DNA of 64,000 nucleotides from an uncultured Serinicoccus sp. Its GTDB lineage: Bacteria; Actinomycetota; Actinomycetes; Actinomycetales; Dermatophilaceae. Of the stretch, positions 7,078 to 14,882 are shown piece by piece. The translations under genes and the position numbers were made by a program. The DNA lies in NCBI RefSeq assembly GCF_947487915.1, contig NZ_CANKYH010000007.1:186001-250000 (forward strand), read 5' to 3'. Position 1 is the first letter of the stretch. Every line of letters begins with the position of its first letter. The notes below the pieces were generated by a model. That model worked only from the letters and a program-made list of their open reading frames with translations, searched no databases and was not told the origin of the DNA.

Positions 7078-8894
7078 CAGTCGCTCGTTCCTGTCGTCGA
7101 GGAGGTGTCCCAGATGCTGCGCTCGCCGGCGAGCGCCTGCTCGGTGAGGAGCACCCAGGTGACGCCCGCCACGGCCGGGGCGGTCGTCATGGAGAAGGCC
7201 GCGTCGTCACGGGAGGCCCCGGGGCGCGAGCCGTCGGGGCCGGCCGGCCCGAGCCCGGTCAGGGTGGCGCGGGCGCCGGTGGCGTCCCCCGCCCGCTGCT
7301 GCGCCAGGGCGACACCCGCCGTCCCCTCGGTCCAGACCAGCGGCTGGCTCACCAGGTGCGGCGCGTAGCCGCTGAGCCCGTCGTGGGTCCAGGCGAGGTC
7401 CGCGGCACGCCCCAACGCACCGACGGCCAGCTCCGGGCGTCCGGTGGCCCGCAGCCAGATCGCTCCCCAGGAGTCGACGTCCAGCGCGCGGGTGGGGTCG
7501 GGCCCGGCCGGGCTCCGGCCCTGCAGGAAGCCCCCCACCTGGGCGTCCCAGAGCCGGGTCATGAGGGCCGCGTCCAGCCGGTCCGCCGCGTCCCCGGCCG
7601 CCACGCCCGACTCCCCTGCAAGGGTCTCCGCGGCCAGGTCGAGGGCGTGCCACGCGTCGAGGTTGTGCTCGGTGGACGCCCAGCCCAGCGCGGCCGCCGG
7701 GTCGAACCCGCCCGGCCCGTCCTGGCCGTAGCCCGCGGTGACCAGACCCGCCAGGGGACCCTCGGCGGCCTGCTGGTGCATGAGCCAGGCCACGGCCCAG
7801 GTGGCAGCGGCCTCGACCTCGGGACGCAGGGGGTCCTGCGGATCCAGCTCCCTCAGCCAGCGCAGGAGGGCATAGGTGCCGACGCCGTGGATGCCGGTGC
7901 GCAGCTCGGGACGGGCGTAGCCCGGGGCCAGCGCGGCCGAGGAGGCGACGATGGCCCCCTGCTGCGCGCCCTCGTCGACCTGCAGGGCGAGGAGTCCCCT
8001 GCCCGTCCGACGGGCGGTCTGCTCATCACCGAGCGAGAGCGCTGTGAGGAGCGTCAGGGCCTGGTCGTAGGCGTAGGTGCGTCCGTGCAGCGGGTGTCCC
8101 TGCGGCACGCCGAAGGAGCGCACCAGCCCGGTGTCCGGCGCGGCCTCCGCGAGCACCTGCGCGGTGCGCGTGTCGACGAGCCGCAGGACCTTGGCCCCCG
8201 GACGGCTGTCGGACAGCAGGAACGTCCCGTCGACCCGCGCCGTGGTGGACCCCACGTGGTACGCGGCGTCGGTGACCACCCACAGCTGGACCTCGAGATG
8301 CTCGAAGACGGCGGGGCTGGGCCAGGTCGCGCCGTGCTGGGCATACCCGGCCTGGGCGTCCAGCAGGCGCAGCCCCCACTCGCCGGTCCCGTCCGCCGCC
8401 GCAGCCAGGTCGAGGCTGAAGCGTCCTGAGGCGTCGACCAGGGTCTGCAGCTGCGCCGAGACCTCGCCGCCCGGTGTCCGGCGGACCACGTCGATGATCC
8501 ACCGCCCCGGCGAGGGCGGCACGTCGACCCGCCCGTGGACCACCCCGGGGACGTCGGGGTCGGGCACCTCGTCCACCTCGACGGGCGTCTGCGGCAGGTG
8601 CTGCGGCGGGTCGAGCCCCACCAGCTCGAACGACCCGGTGACCGGCCCGGTCCAGGCGTCCGGGTAGGCCTCGTCGGTCGCGATCACGGACGGCGTCGTG
8701 ACCGGGGTCCCGCTGCCGAGCTGTCCACGGACCCACGGCCAGCCGGTCGGGTCCGCACCCGGTGTCTCGACGCCCGGCGTCTCCTGCGCCCGGGCCGGAC
8801 CGGCGCCCGGCGGCACCGTCATCAGCAGGCTCAGGCCCGCGACCAGGGCGACGCGGGTCCAGACCAGGAGGAGGGCGGGGCGGCGGCGCGTCAT
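7077..8894 (-). CDS. Secreted (alpha/alpha)-barrel-like protein of a glycan operon
   Basis: Protein of 605 residues with a Sec signal peptide (hydrophobic about 8-28, cleavage near ARAQET). Residues about 30-270 look like beta-rich modules (PGRWIIDVVRR, GRFSLDLAAAADG). From about 270 on it is helical with repeated aromatic motifs (TYAYDQALTLLTALSLGD, GWASTEHNLDAWHALDLAAE, SWGAIWLRATG) reminiscent of (alpha/alpha)6 toroid glycosidases and related carbohydrate enzymes. No catalytic residues can be assigned safely. The ATG overlaps the stop of the 46-residue gene upstream (ATGA). Being exported and coupled to a glycosyltransferase, it may trim, modify or hold the glycan made by the operon. Confidence 0.65.
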   Translation of the reverse strand: MTRRRPALLLVWTRVALVAGLSLLMTVPPGAGPARAQETPGVETPGADPTGWPWVRGQLGSGTPVTTPSVIATDEAYPDAWTGPVTGSFELVGLDPPQHLPQTPVEVDEVPDPDVPGVVHGRVDVPPSPGRWIIDVVRRTPGGEVSAQLQTLVDASGRFSLDLAAAADGTGEWGLRLLDAQAGYAQHGATWPSPAVFEHLEVQLWVVTDAAYHVGSTTARVDGTFLLSDSRPGAKVLRLVDTRTAQVLAEAAPDTGLVRSFGVPQGHPLHGRTYAYDQALTLLTALSLGDEQTARRTGRGLLALQVDEGAQQGAIVASSAALAPGYARPELRTGIHGVGTYALLRWLRELDPQDPLRPEVEAAATWAVAWLMHQQAAEGPLAGLVTAGYGQDGPGGFDPAAALGWASTEHNLDAWHALDLAAETLAGESGVAAGDAADRLDAALMTRLWDAQVGGFLQGRSPAGPDPTRALDVDSWGAIWLRATGRPELAVGALGRAADLAWTHDGLSGYAPHLVSQPLVWTEGTAGVALAQQRAGDATGARATLTGLGPAGPDGSRPGASRDDAAFSMTTAPAVAGVTWVLLTEQALAGERSIWDTSSTTGTSD

Positions 8895-9031
8895 ACCCAC
8901 CACCGCTGACGCAGGTAGGCAAGGACGAGGACCAGGACCAGGGCGAGCAGCCCCTTCCACAGCACCCCTCTCTCGCCGCGGGCGTCCGCGCGCAGGATCT
9001 CCTCGGGGGTCCGGCGTGCCGGTGTGGTCAT
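8891..9031 (-). CDS. 46-residue single-pass membrane protein
   Basis: Small protein: a charged N-terminal part (MTTPARRTPEEILRADARGE) and one hydrophobic helix (about 25-40), ending in RQRWWV. It overlaps the glycosyltransferase gene upstream by four bases (ATGA) and the secreted-protein gene downstream in the same way, so both ends are translationally coupled. That placement makes a real gene likely despite its size. By analogy with small partners of membrane glycosyltransferases it may be a subunit or regulator of the synthase; this is inference. Confidence 0.7.
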   Translation of the reverse strand: MTTPARRTPEEILRADARGERGVLWKGLLALVLVLVLAYLRQRWWV

Positions 9032-10527
9032 GAGAGTGCCACCTTGCCTGTCTTCTCGGTCTTGTCCCACGTGGTGGCGGCACCGCGCGCCTGCGCGACG
9101 TAGGCGGCGACGGTGATGGCGCACAGCAGCGGCCCGTACCCGACGAGCACGAGCAGCGGGACGACCAGACGGCTGCCGGGTCGCGCCTGGTCCAGCCGCT
9201 TCACGAGCCAGGCGGCGAGCATGCAGCAGGACGTCCACAGGTAGACCGCGAGCTCGAACCAGCGCCGGGCGCCGGGACCGGGGTCCATCCCCACCCCCTG
9301 GGCCAGCTGCCCGACCGCGAGCTCGACGGGGGCCGGAGCCAGGACCCAGCACAGGATGGCGAGGTTGACCAGACCTGGGAACGTGAGGGCCTGGAACCAG
9401 CTGCGCCGGGCGATGCGACCGTCCAGCAGGAGCGTGAAGGTGGTGCTGTAGACGAAAGCCAGGGCGCTGATCCCCCAGTAGGCCTGGAAGGCCAGCCAGG
9501 CGCTCGCCGAGTCGAGCAGCCACATCGTGACGAGGGCCGCCGAGGCGAGGACCATGAAGGCGGGCAGGAGCATGGTGCAGTACCACTGCAGGCCGAACCA
9601 CAGGTTGCCCAGGTGGTGCTCGCGGTGGGGGCGGAAGAACACGTCGTGGAAGCGCCGGGTGACCTGCAGGTTGCCCCGTGACCAGCGCAGCCGCTGCTTC
9701 CACAGCCCGGTCACCGAGGCCGGTTCCTCGGCCAGGCACTCCGCGTGCGGGTCGAAGATGACCGTCCGGCCGGCGACCTGGGTCTTCAGGGTGGTCACGG
9801 TGTCCTCGGCCAGGGTGCCGACGTCGATCCGGCCCCCGAGGTCCACGAGGTTCTCTCGGCTCAGCAGCTGCGCCCCGCCCGCCAGGCAGGCCTGGGCCCC
9901 GACGACGTTCTGGGCCCGGCGCGCCGCGAGCTGGGCGCCGGCGTACTCGTAGCCGATGTAGCGGTTCAGCCAGGTCGGTGGCTGGCTGGCCTCCCGGATG
10001 AACGCGGTGACCGCCCCGACCTGCGGGTCGGCGAGGTGCCGGGTCATCCGGGAGATCGCGTCCGGCCGGAAGATGACGTCCGCGTCGGTGATGAGCACCG
10101 CCTGCGCCCAGTCGTCGTCGAGGAGGATGTCGAGGCCGTGGTTGAGGGTGTGCGCCTTGCCCTGACCACCCTGCTCCCGACGCAGCCCCAGCACCCGGCC
10201 GGGGTGGCGCCGCGCGGCGTCAGCCAGCAGCTCGGGGGTGTGGTCGGTGCTCGCGTCGTCCACGACCACCAGCCGCAGCCGGTCGGTCGGGTAGTCCAGC
10301 TCCATCATCCGGTCTACCGAGTGCTCGAGCACCGGGGCCTCGTTCCACGCCGGCACCAGCACCGCGACCCGGGGCTGCTCACCGGGGTCGACGGCGTCGT
10401 AGTGGGTCCGCCAGCGGTGGCCGGAGACCAGGAGGAAACCGACGGAGGAGACCACCATGGGCAGCGCCCCGAGCAGCACCAGGCCGGTCAGCACGAGGAC
10501 CAGCACCTCCGTCGGCCCGCCGCTCAC
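9028..10527 (-). CDS. Membrane glycosyltransferase, family 2 (polysaccharide synthase type)
   Basis: Protein of 499 residues. One N-terminal transmembrane helix (about 8-34), a GT2 catalytic domain (about 52-290), then four or five C-terminal helices. The processive-synthase motif set is present: VDDAS at 89-93, TDAD at 147-150, EDTV at 241-244 and QRLRW at 278-282. This is the layout of PgaC/IcaA, cellulose and hyaluronan synthases, which extend a beta-linked polymer from UDP-sugars and thread it through the membrane. No PilZ domain is present. GTG start and PHP-gene stop overlap (GTGA). Coupling to a PIG-L deacetylase suggests an amino-sugar polymer, by inference. Confidence 0.85.
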   Translation of the reverse strand: MSGGPTEVLVLVLTGLVLLGALPMVVSSVGFLLVSGHRWRTHYDAVDPGEQPRVAVLVPAWNEAPVLEHSVDRMMELDYPTDRLRLVVVDDASTDHTPELLADAARRHPGRVLGLRREQGGQGKAHTLNHGLDILLDDDWAQAVLITDADVIFRPDAISRMTRHLADPQVGAVTAFIREASQPPTWLNRYIGYEYAGAQLAARRAQNVVGAQACLAGGAQLLSRENLVDLGGRIDVGTLAEDTVTTLKTQVAGRTVIFDPHAECLAEEPASVTGLWKQRLRWSRGNLQVTRRFHDVFFRPHREHHLGNLWFGLQWYCTMLLPAFMVLASAALVTMWLLDSASAWLAFQAYWGISALAFVYSTTFTLLLDGRIARRSWFQALTFPGLVNLAILCWVLAPAPVELAVGQLAQGVGMDPGPGARRWFELAVYLWTSCCMLAAWLVKRLDQARPGSRLVVPLLVLVGYGPLLCAITVAAYVAQARGAATTWDKTEKTGKVALS

Positions 10528-11228
10528 GTGAGCTCCCGCAGGACCGCCGGCACGTAGTCCCAGCGCCCGACGTCCGCGGCCCGGTGCGCGTCGCTGCCGG
10601 CGCTCACCACGACTCCCCGCCCGGCCAGGTGGGTGAGGGCGGGTATGCCGGGGCAGCGCCACTTCTCGTTGACCTCGACCCATCCGCCGGTCGCCAGGCA
10701 GGCGTCGGCGAGCGCGTCCAGGTGCTCCTCGTGCACCTGCCGCTCGTCGAGCCCGCACTTGGGCAGCAGGCTGAAGAGGTGGGCCAGCACCGGTGGCACC
10801 GGGCTGGCAGCGAGGGCCCGCGCGGTCGCCGTCACGAGCATGTCGAGGGCGGAGGCGACGTCCCAGGTGCCCTCCTCCAGCAGGGTCCGCACCCGGTCGG
10901 GGTGGATCGGGCCGTCCGGCCCCGGGAACTGGTGGTCCGCGACCAGCAGGTAGTCCAGGGCGGGCAGCTCGGAGGGCAGATCCAGGTGCCCGGCCTCGTC
11001 GAGGATCTTCACCTCGACCCCGCAACGCACCGCCAGGGCGGCCGAGGCCGCCAGGTCGCGGACCTCGCGCACGTAGTCCGGCAGCCAGCTGGTGCTGGCG
11101 CGCACGTGGTCCGACAGGCCGAGGGTGTGCAGCCCTGCGGCGGCGCCCGCCGCGACCATGTCGGCCAGGGGGTCCTGACCGTCGGTGGTGGTGGAGTGGG
11201 TGTGCCAGTCGGCCCCGGTGTCGATCAC
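10524..11228 (-). CDS. PHP-domain metal-dependent hydrolase
   Basis: Protein of 234 residues made of one PHP domain. Metal-binding motifs are in order: DWHTHST (residues 7-13), LSDHVRA near 40, GVEVKIL near 72, ADHQFPG near 97, LAHLFS in the middle and the C-terminal SAGSDAHRA. All positions expected of an active trinuclear site appear present. PHP proteins include histidinol phosphatase and tyrosine phosphatases of the CpsB type that control capsule synthesis. Here the gene sits between the ATP-grasp and glycosyltransferase genes with 4-base overlaps on both sides, so a phosphoester substrate in the same glycan pathway is likely. Confidence 0.75.
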   Translation of the reverse strand: MIDTGADWHTHSTTTDGQDPLADMVAAGAAAGLHTLGLSDHVRASTSWLPDYVREVRDLAASAALAVRCGVEVKILDEAGHLDLPSELPALDYLLVADHQFPGPDGPIHPDRVRTLLEEGTWDVASALDMLVTATARALAASPVPPVLAHLFSLLPKCGLDERQVHEEHLDALADACLATGGWVEVNEKWRCPGIPALTHLAGRGVVVSAGSDAHRAADVGRWDYVPAVLRELT

Positions 11229-12238
11229 GACCGGGGGTCCGGGTGATAGGGGTAGTCGTCGACCGGGACCACGACGTCGGCCCAGTGACGCACCACGGCG
11301 ACCTCGCCGAAGTCGAGGTGCTCCGGCAGGCCGGCGCCCAGCGCTGCCTGCGCCGCCAGACGCGGCATGTCGATGCCGGCCGCGCGGGTGAGGGACATGG
11401 TGCCGGGGAAGCGCGGGTTCACCTCCAGCAGGGCCGGGGTGCCGTCGGCCGCGCGGCGCACCTGGACGTTGACCACGCCCACGACGCCGATCCGTTCCGC
11501 CACCGCACGCCCGGCCGCGACCAGCTCCGGGTCGGCGACCGTGCGACCGGCGACGGCGATGCCGGAGTCGACCTTGTCCCGGCGTCGTGGCACCGCCGCG
11601 ACCGGGGGCCCACCCCCGGGCCGACCGAGCACGTCGACGGAGAACTCCTCGCCCGGGAGGTGCTCCTGGGCGATGACGGTCCCGTCCCGGGGCACGCGCT
11701 CGAGCTCCTGCGCGCTGTGCAGCACCGCGAACCCCCGTCCACCGGCGCCCTGGCGGGGCTTGACGATGAACGGCAGCCCGAGCTCCTCCTCGATCTGCGC
11801 GGCGCTGATCTGGTCGTCCCACAGCAGGGTGCGCGGCACCCGGACGACCTCGGCGCAGTGCTGCATGAGCAGGTGCTTGTCGAGGCACAGGCGCAGCGTC
11901 TCGGGCTGCTCGACGAGGACGGTGATCCCGTGCTCGGCGAAGCGCTCGCGGGCCGCGGCGACGCCCGCGAGCTCCACGTCCACCGTGGGGATGACGAGCC
12001 GGGCGCCCACCCGGCGGGCGAGGTCGAGGAGCGCGTCGACGAACTCGGGGTCGGCCCCTCTCGGAAGGAGCCCCCGCCGCTGCTCCTGCACGAGGTAGAG
12101 ACCCACGGCCAGCGGGTCGAGGTCGGCCGCCGCCACGGTCCAGTCCTGGGCGAGCGCCTCGATGAGGGTCACGGCAGCCGCTCCGCCCGCACCGGTGACC
12201 AGGACGACCGGTCGCTGGGCCGCTGCCTGCGCCGTCAC
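11225..12238 (-). CDS. ATP-grasp ligase (carbamoyl-phosphate-synthase-like)
   Basis: Protein of 337 residues. An N-terminal Rossmann-like part opens with VVLVTGAGGAAAVTLIEAL. The ATP-grasp core follows: KHLLMQHC, FIVKPRQGAGGRGF as the lysine/glycine-rich nucleotide loop, IAQEHLPGEEFSVDVL and the metal-binding LLEVNPRFPGTMSL. Enzymes of this fold couple a carboxylate to an amine or thiol through an acyl phosphate. The substrate is unknown; in a glycan operon, attaching an amino acid or other carboxylate to an amino sugar freed by the neighbouring PIG-L deacetylase is a reasonable hypothesis. GTG start overlaps the PIG-L stop, and its own stop overlaps the PHP start. Confidence 0.8.
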   Translation of the reverse strand: MTAQAAAQRPVVLVTGAGGAAAVTLIEALAQDWTVAAADLDPLAVGLYLVQEQRRGLLPRGADPEFVDALLDLARRVGARLVIPTVDVELAGVAAARERFAEHGITVLVEQPETLRLCLDKHLLMQHCAEVVRVPRTLLWDDQISAAQIEEELGLPFIVKPRQGAGGRGFAVLHSAQELERVPRDGTVIAQEHLPGEEFSVDVLGRPGGGPPVAAVPRRRDKVDSGIAVAGRTVADPELVAAGRAVAERIGVVGVVNVQVRRAADGTPALLEVNPRFPGTMSLTRAAGIDMPRLAAQAALGAGLPEHLDFGEVAVVRHWADVVVPVDDYPYHPDPRS

Positions 12239-13398
12239 CCGCGGGCCCCGGTGGGGAGGTGGAAGAGCGAGGCGGTCGCGTCCTTCCCGCCCCGCCCCGG
12301 CAGGTCGGACCGGTCGGGCGTGAAGGTACGGATCACCTCGAACGGCTCGGCATACCTCGCTCGCGGCGCCAGGCTGCGGGCCCAGTAGCGGGCCGAGGCG
12401 ACCACGGACTCCGGCTCCAGGTAGGGGCGCTCACGCTGGGACTCGAACAACGAGAGGACCTCGACCTTCTGGGCGATGACGGCGTCGACGGGGACGTAGC
12501 GGGTGGGTGAGAAGTCGTTGGAGGAGGACGGCGACTGGTAGGCGTAGACCCGGGGCACCTGTCGCACCGCACTGAGGACCGCGGTGTTGACCGCCCGGTG
12601 GTCCTGGTGGTTGTCGTGCTTGGTGTGCACGTAGACCACGGTGGGGTCGACGCTGCGCACGACCGCCTCGATCAGCCGGATGGTGTCCACGCCCGCGTCG
12701 ATGCGGGTGTCCGGCAGGTCGGCGATGAGCAGCCGTGCCCCGACGCGGGCGGCTGCGGCCTCGGCCTCGCCCAGCCGGTCCTCCTGGTCGCCGCCGACGG
12801 CACCACGGCTGAGGGTGAGGATGACGATGTCGTCACCGCGGCGGCGGTGGTCCAGCAGCGTGCCCGCGCACCCGATCTCGACGTCGTCCGGGTGCGCGCC
12901 GACGGCCAGCACCCGCTGCGCGGACTCCTGGGCGCGCGCCAGGACCCGGTCGACGCAGGCGGAGAGGGTGATGACGTCCTCGGGATCCACCACGTCGGCG
13001 ACCCCGGCGCGCAGCGCCCGGACCAGCAGGGCCGGGTCGAGCTGGTCGGTCGGTGCCAGCAGGAGGACCTCGAGGCCGGGCACGACGCCACGGAGGTCGC
13101 CCACCAGGCCCTCGCCCTGCCCGTGGGCCATCACGGAGGAGGTCACGACCGCGAGCCGCACCGACCCGGCGTCGGCTGCCCGCTCGACCGCCGCCCAGGG
13201 CTCCACCGGCTCGACGGTGCATCCGGCACGGCGCAGGCACGCGAGGACCTGCTCGCCGGGCGCCTCCCCGACCAGGAGCACGGTGAAGGGTGGTGCCGGG
13301 GTGGAGTGCACGACGCCCGGCAGCCCCGCTCCGCCAGGGTGCCAGGTGGGGTGACCGACGGACAGCAGGAGGGACTGGTCCTCCGTCGAATCCCCCAC
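12235..13398 (-). CDS. PIG-L deacetylase with N-terminal pseudo-receiver domain
   Basis: Protein of 387 residues with two parts. Residues about 37-157 fold like a response-regulator receiver (TVLLVGEAPGEQVLACLRRAG to GVADVVDPEDVITLSACVDRVL), but the acidic pocket and the acceptor aspartate are replaced (AVVTSSV where an aspartate is expected). Residues about 161-375 are a PIG-L/LmbE deacetylase with the zinc motif AHPDD at 168-172 and the third ligand region HDNHQDH at 261-267. Such enzymes deacetylate N-acetylglucosamine in small molecules or lipids. It is the first gene of the seven-gene glycan operon; AGAGGAG precedes the GTG start. Confidence 0.8.
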   Translation of the reverse strand: MGDSTEDQSLLLSVGHPTWHPGGAGLPGVVHSTPAPPFTVLLVGEAPGEQVLACLRRAGCTVEPVEPWAAVERAADAGSVRLAVVTSSVMAHGQGEGLVGDLRGVVPGLEVLLLAPTDQLDPALLVRALRAGVADVVDPEDVITLSACVDRVLARAQESAQRVLAVGAHPDDVEIGCAGTLLDHRRRGDDIVILTLSRGAVGGDQEDRLGEAEAAAARVGARLLIADLPDTRIDAGVDTIRLIEAVVRSVDPTVVYVHTKHDNHQDHRAVNTAVLSAVRQVPRVYAYQSPSSSNDFSPTRYVPVDAVIAQKVEVLSLFESQRERPYLEPESVVASARYWARSLAPRARYAEPFEVIRTFTPDRSDLPGRGGKDATASLFHLPTGARG

Positions 13399-13468
13399 GT
13401 GGCTGTCTCCTCTGAGCGGTCTCCTCGGTGCTGGTCACAGCGTAGGGTCGAGGAACGGCCCTACCGTC

Positions 13469-13483
13469 GACTTTTGCGAAGTC
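13469..13483. promoter_or_regulatory. Inverted repeat upstream of the glycan operon
   Basis: GACTT and AAGTC flank a TTGCG centre, in a locally AT-richer stretch (ACTTTTGCGAAGTCTTTAC) 71-85 bases upstream of the operon start at 13398. It could be a regulator site or part of the promoter. No confident -35/-10 pair was found. Confidence 0.3.
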
Positions 13484-13554
13484 TTTACCCTCCGCGGACC
13501 GGCGACGGTGCCGAGCAGGCTCGGACGCGGGGAGCAGACCGCCTCTCGGCCCCG

Positions 13555-13608
13555 CGCCGGCCCCCCGACGTGTCAGGCCCGCAGCCGCCCGAGCTCGGCG
13601 GGCGGGAC
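13555..13608 (-). pseudogene. Decayed duplicate of the 3' end of the next gene
   Basis: The 399-base stretch 13399-13797 holds no convincing gene. Within it, 13555-13608 is 52/54 identical to 13810-13863, the last codons of the membrane-protein gene at 13798-14235, in the same orientation and 255 bases away. In the copy the tryptophan codon TGG of RAW has become TGA. A second fragment of the gene, around 13687-13723, also has weak similarity (ATGACGAGCCGG). This is a relic of a partial tandem duplication. Confidence 0.65.
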
Positions 13609-13686
13609 GGCCAGGAGACGAGCTTCAGCGTCGACGGGTCAACTGCCAGCCGGCAGGTCAACCATCAGCCTCGAGGAGGAGGCCGT

Positions 13687-13723
13687 CAGATGACGAGCCG
13701 GCTGCCAGATGACATACCGGCTG
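13687..13723. repeat. Two imperfect 18-bp tandem units
   Basis: CAGATGACGAGCCGGCTG at 13687-13704 and CAGATGACATACCGGCTG at 13706-13723 differ at three positions. Both lie in the duplication-scarred gap downstream of the small membrane-protein gene. A short inverted repeat (CTGCC/GGCAG, 13643-13656) flanked by GTCAAC copies lies just before them. Function not evident. Confidence 0.5.
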
Positions 13724-13797
13724 TGAGCTGCCTCGCCACGAGCAGAAGACGGGGTAGACAGGCGCCGCCCGTCACCGCGTCGACGCTCACACGCCCG

Positions 13798-14235
13798 TCA
13801 GCGGCCCCCCGCCGGCCCCCCGACGTGCCAGGCCCGCAGCCGCTCGAGCTCGGCGGGCGGGACCGCGAGCAGGGTGATGAGCCGGCCGTCGCGGCGCACC
13901 GCCTGCACCCGCCAGGCCCTCCTCCCCGGCTGGTCCGTGCGCAGGTCGAGGATGTCGGCACGGGTGAGGCGGGTCGTCCGCCCGCCGGAGGTGACGACGA
14001 CGACGGCGTCGTCCTCGAGCCGGGTGCCGCTGCGCTCCCGGCGGCTGGCCCAGACCAGGAACGCGCCATACCCTCCCCACAGGGCGACGAGGGCGACCTC
14101 CAGCCCCCGCCAGGGGTAGGCCAGCGCCAGCGCGGTCACGGCGCTGACGATGACCGCGCCGCCGATCGCCGCGCGCAGCGTCGGCAACCAGCGGGGCTGC
14201 ATCAGCCACTCGCTGGGTGGGTCCGGTGCGCTCAC
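13798..14235 (-). CDS. Small membrane protein with PH-like domain
   Basis: Protein of 145 residues. Two N-terminal transmembrane helices (about 21-40 and 45-63) precede a beta-rich C-terminal domain (TRLEDDAVVVVTSGGRTTRLTRADI to RRAWRVQAVRRDGRLITLLA) like the bacterial PH domain found in many actinobacterial membrane proteins. GTG start at 14233-14235. A similar protein with the same layout is encoded at 14883-15275. Such proteins are usually uncharacterised. The 3' end has been partly duplicated downstream. Confidence 0.65.
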   Translation of the reverse strand: MSAPDPPSEWLMQPRWLPTLRAAIGGAVIVSAVTALALAYPWRGLEVALVALWGGYGAFLVWASRRERSGTRLEDDAVVVVTSGGRTTRLTRADILDLRTDQPGRRAWRVQAVRRDGRLITLLAVPPAELERLRAWHVGGPAGGR

Positions 14236-14281
14236 GTCCCCAGGGTAGGAACCTGCGCCCGCCCCGTCGCCCCGACCGCGC

Positions 14282-14494
14282 TCAGGCGCGCTCCACCTCG
14301 CTCTTCAGCTTGAGCACGGTGGTGCCGTCCTCCTGCTCGATGACGTAGGCGGGGTCGTCGTCGCTGCCCTTGCGCTTGATCGTGCTGCCCTTGCTCTGGC
14401 GCTCGACCGTGTCGTGGTGGACCTCGCTGACCTTGCCCTCGGCGTAGTCGTCGCCCCACTTCCAGCGGACCGTCGTGCCGGTGCGGATCGCCAT
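14282..14494 (-). CDS. DUF2945/HVA1-family small protein
   Basis: Protein of 70 residues. The pattern GTTVRWKWGDDYAEGKVSEV, followed by a basic KGSTIKRKGSDDDPAYVIEQEDGTTVLKLKSEVE, is the signature of the hypervirulence-associated/DUF2945 family, a small Tudor-like beta-barrel domain with unknown ligand. ATG at 14492-14494 with AAGGAG upstream. It stands alone between two short genes on the same strand. The fold call is good; the role is unknown. Confidence 0.75.
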   Translation of the reverse strand: MAIRTGTTVRWKWGDDYAEGKVSEVHHDTVERQSKGSTIKRKGSDDDPAYVIEQEDGTTVLKLKSEVERA

Positions 14495-14568
14495 ACCTGC
14501 TCCTTGTCGTGTGTCGATGACGCCGGCCACCACCCCGGGCGGGGCAGCGGCCGGCGAGGTGGGTGTCC

Positions 14569-14793
14569 TCAGAGGACGGTCGTGGACTCCTCCAGCTTGA
14601 GCGCGACGCCGAGGGCGAAGAACGTGGGCGCCCACTCGCCGACGAACAGCCCCCACCGGTCGGCCTGGGCCTTGCTGTCGTCCTTCTTGCCCCGGGAGGC
14701 GAAGTGGCTCACGAAGGACAGCCCGATCGAGGCGAACCCGGCCGCATAGAGGTGGTCGGACCGCAGCCCGTAGGACGAGAGGGTGGTGATCAT
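14569..14793 (-). CDS. Small unknown protein
   Basis: Protein of 74 residues, not recognised. It has a hydrophobic stretch (about 17-31, GFASIGLSFVSHFA), a central basic patch (SRGKKDDSKAQADRWG) and a second hydrophobic part (LFVGEWAPTFFALGVAL), so it may associate with the membrane. The ATG at 14791-14793 is preceded by AAGGAGACAC. Short, but well-behaved codon use and a good start support a real gene. Confidence 0.55.
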   Translation of the reverse strand: MITTLSSYGLRSDHLYAAGFASIGLSFVSHFASRGKKDDSKAQADRWGLFVGEWAPTFFALGVALKLEESTTVL

Positions 14794-14882
14794 GTGTCTC
14801 CTTGGGTCAGGGGTCAGGGGCTGGGTCTTCCATCGTGGGTCACCCTGGCGGGGCGCGCAGGGTGAACGGCCCCGGGTATGCC

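Noticed and set aside
13508-13693. A short plus-strand frame in the gap between operons
   Set aside because: No binding site, no family, and the region is explained by the decayed duplication of the next gene.
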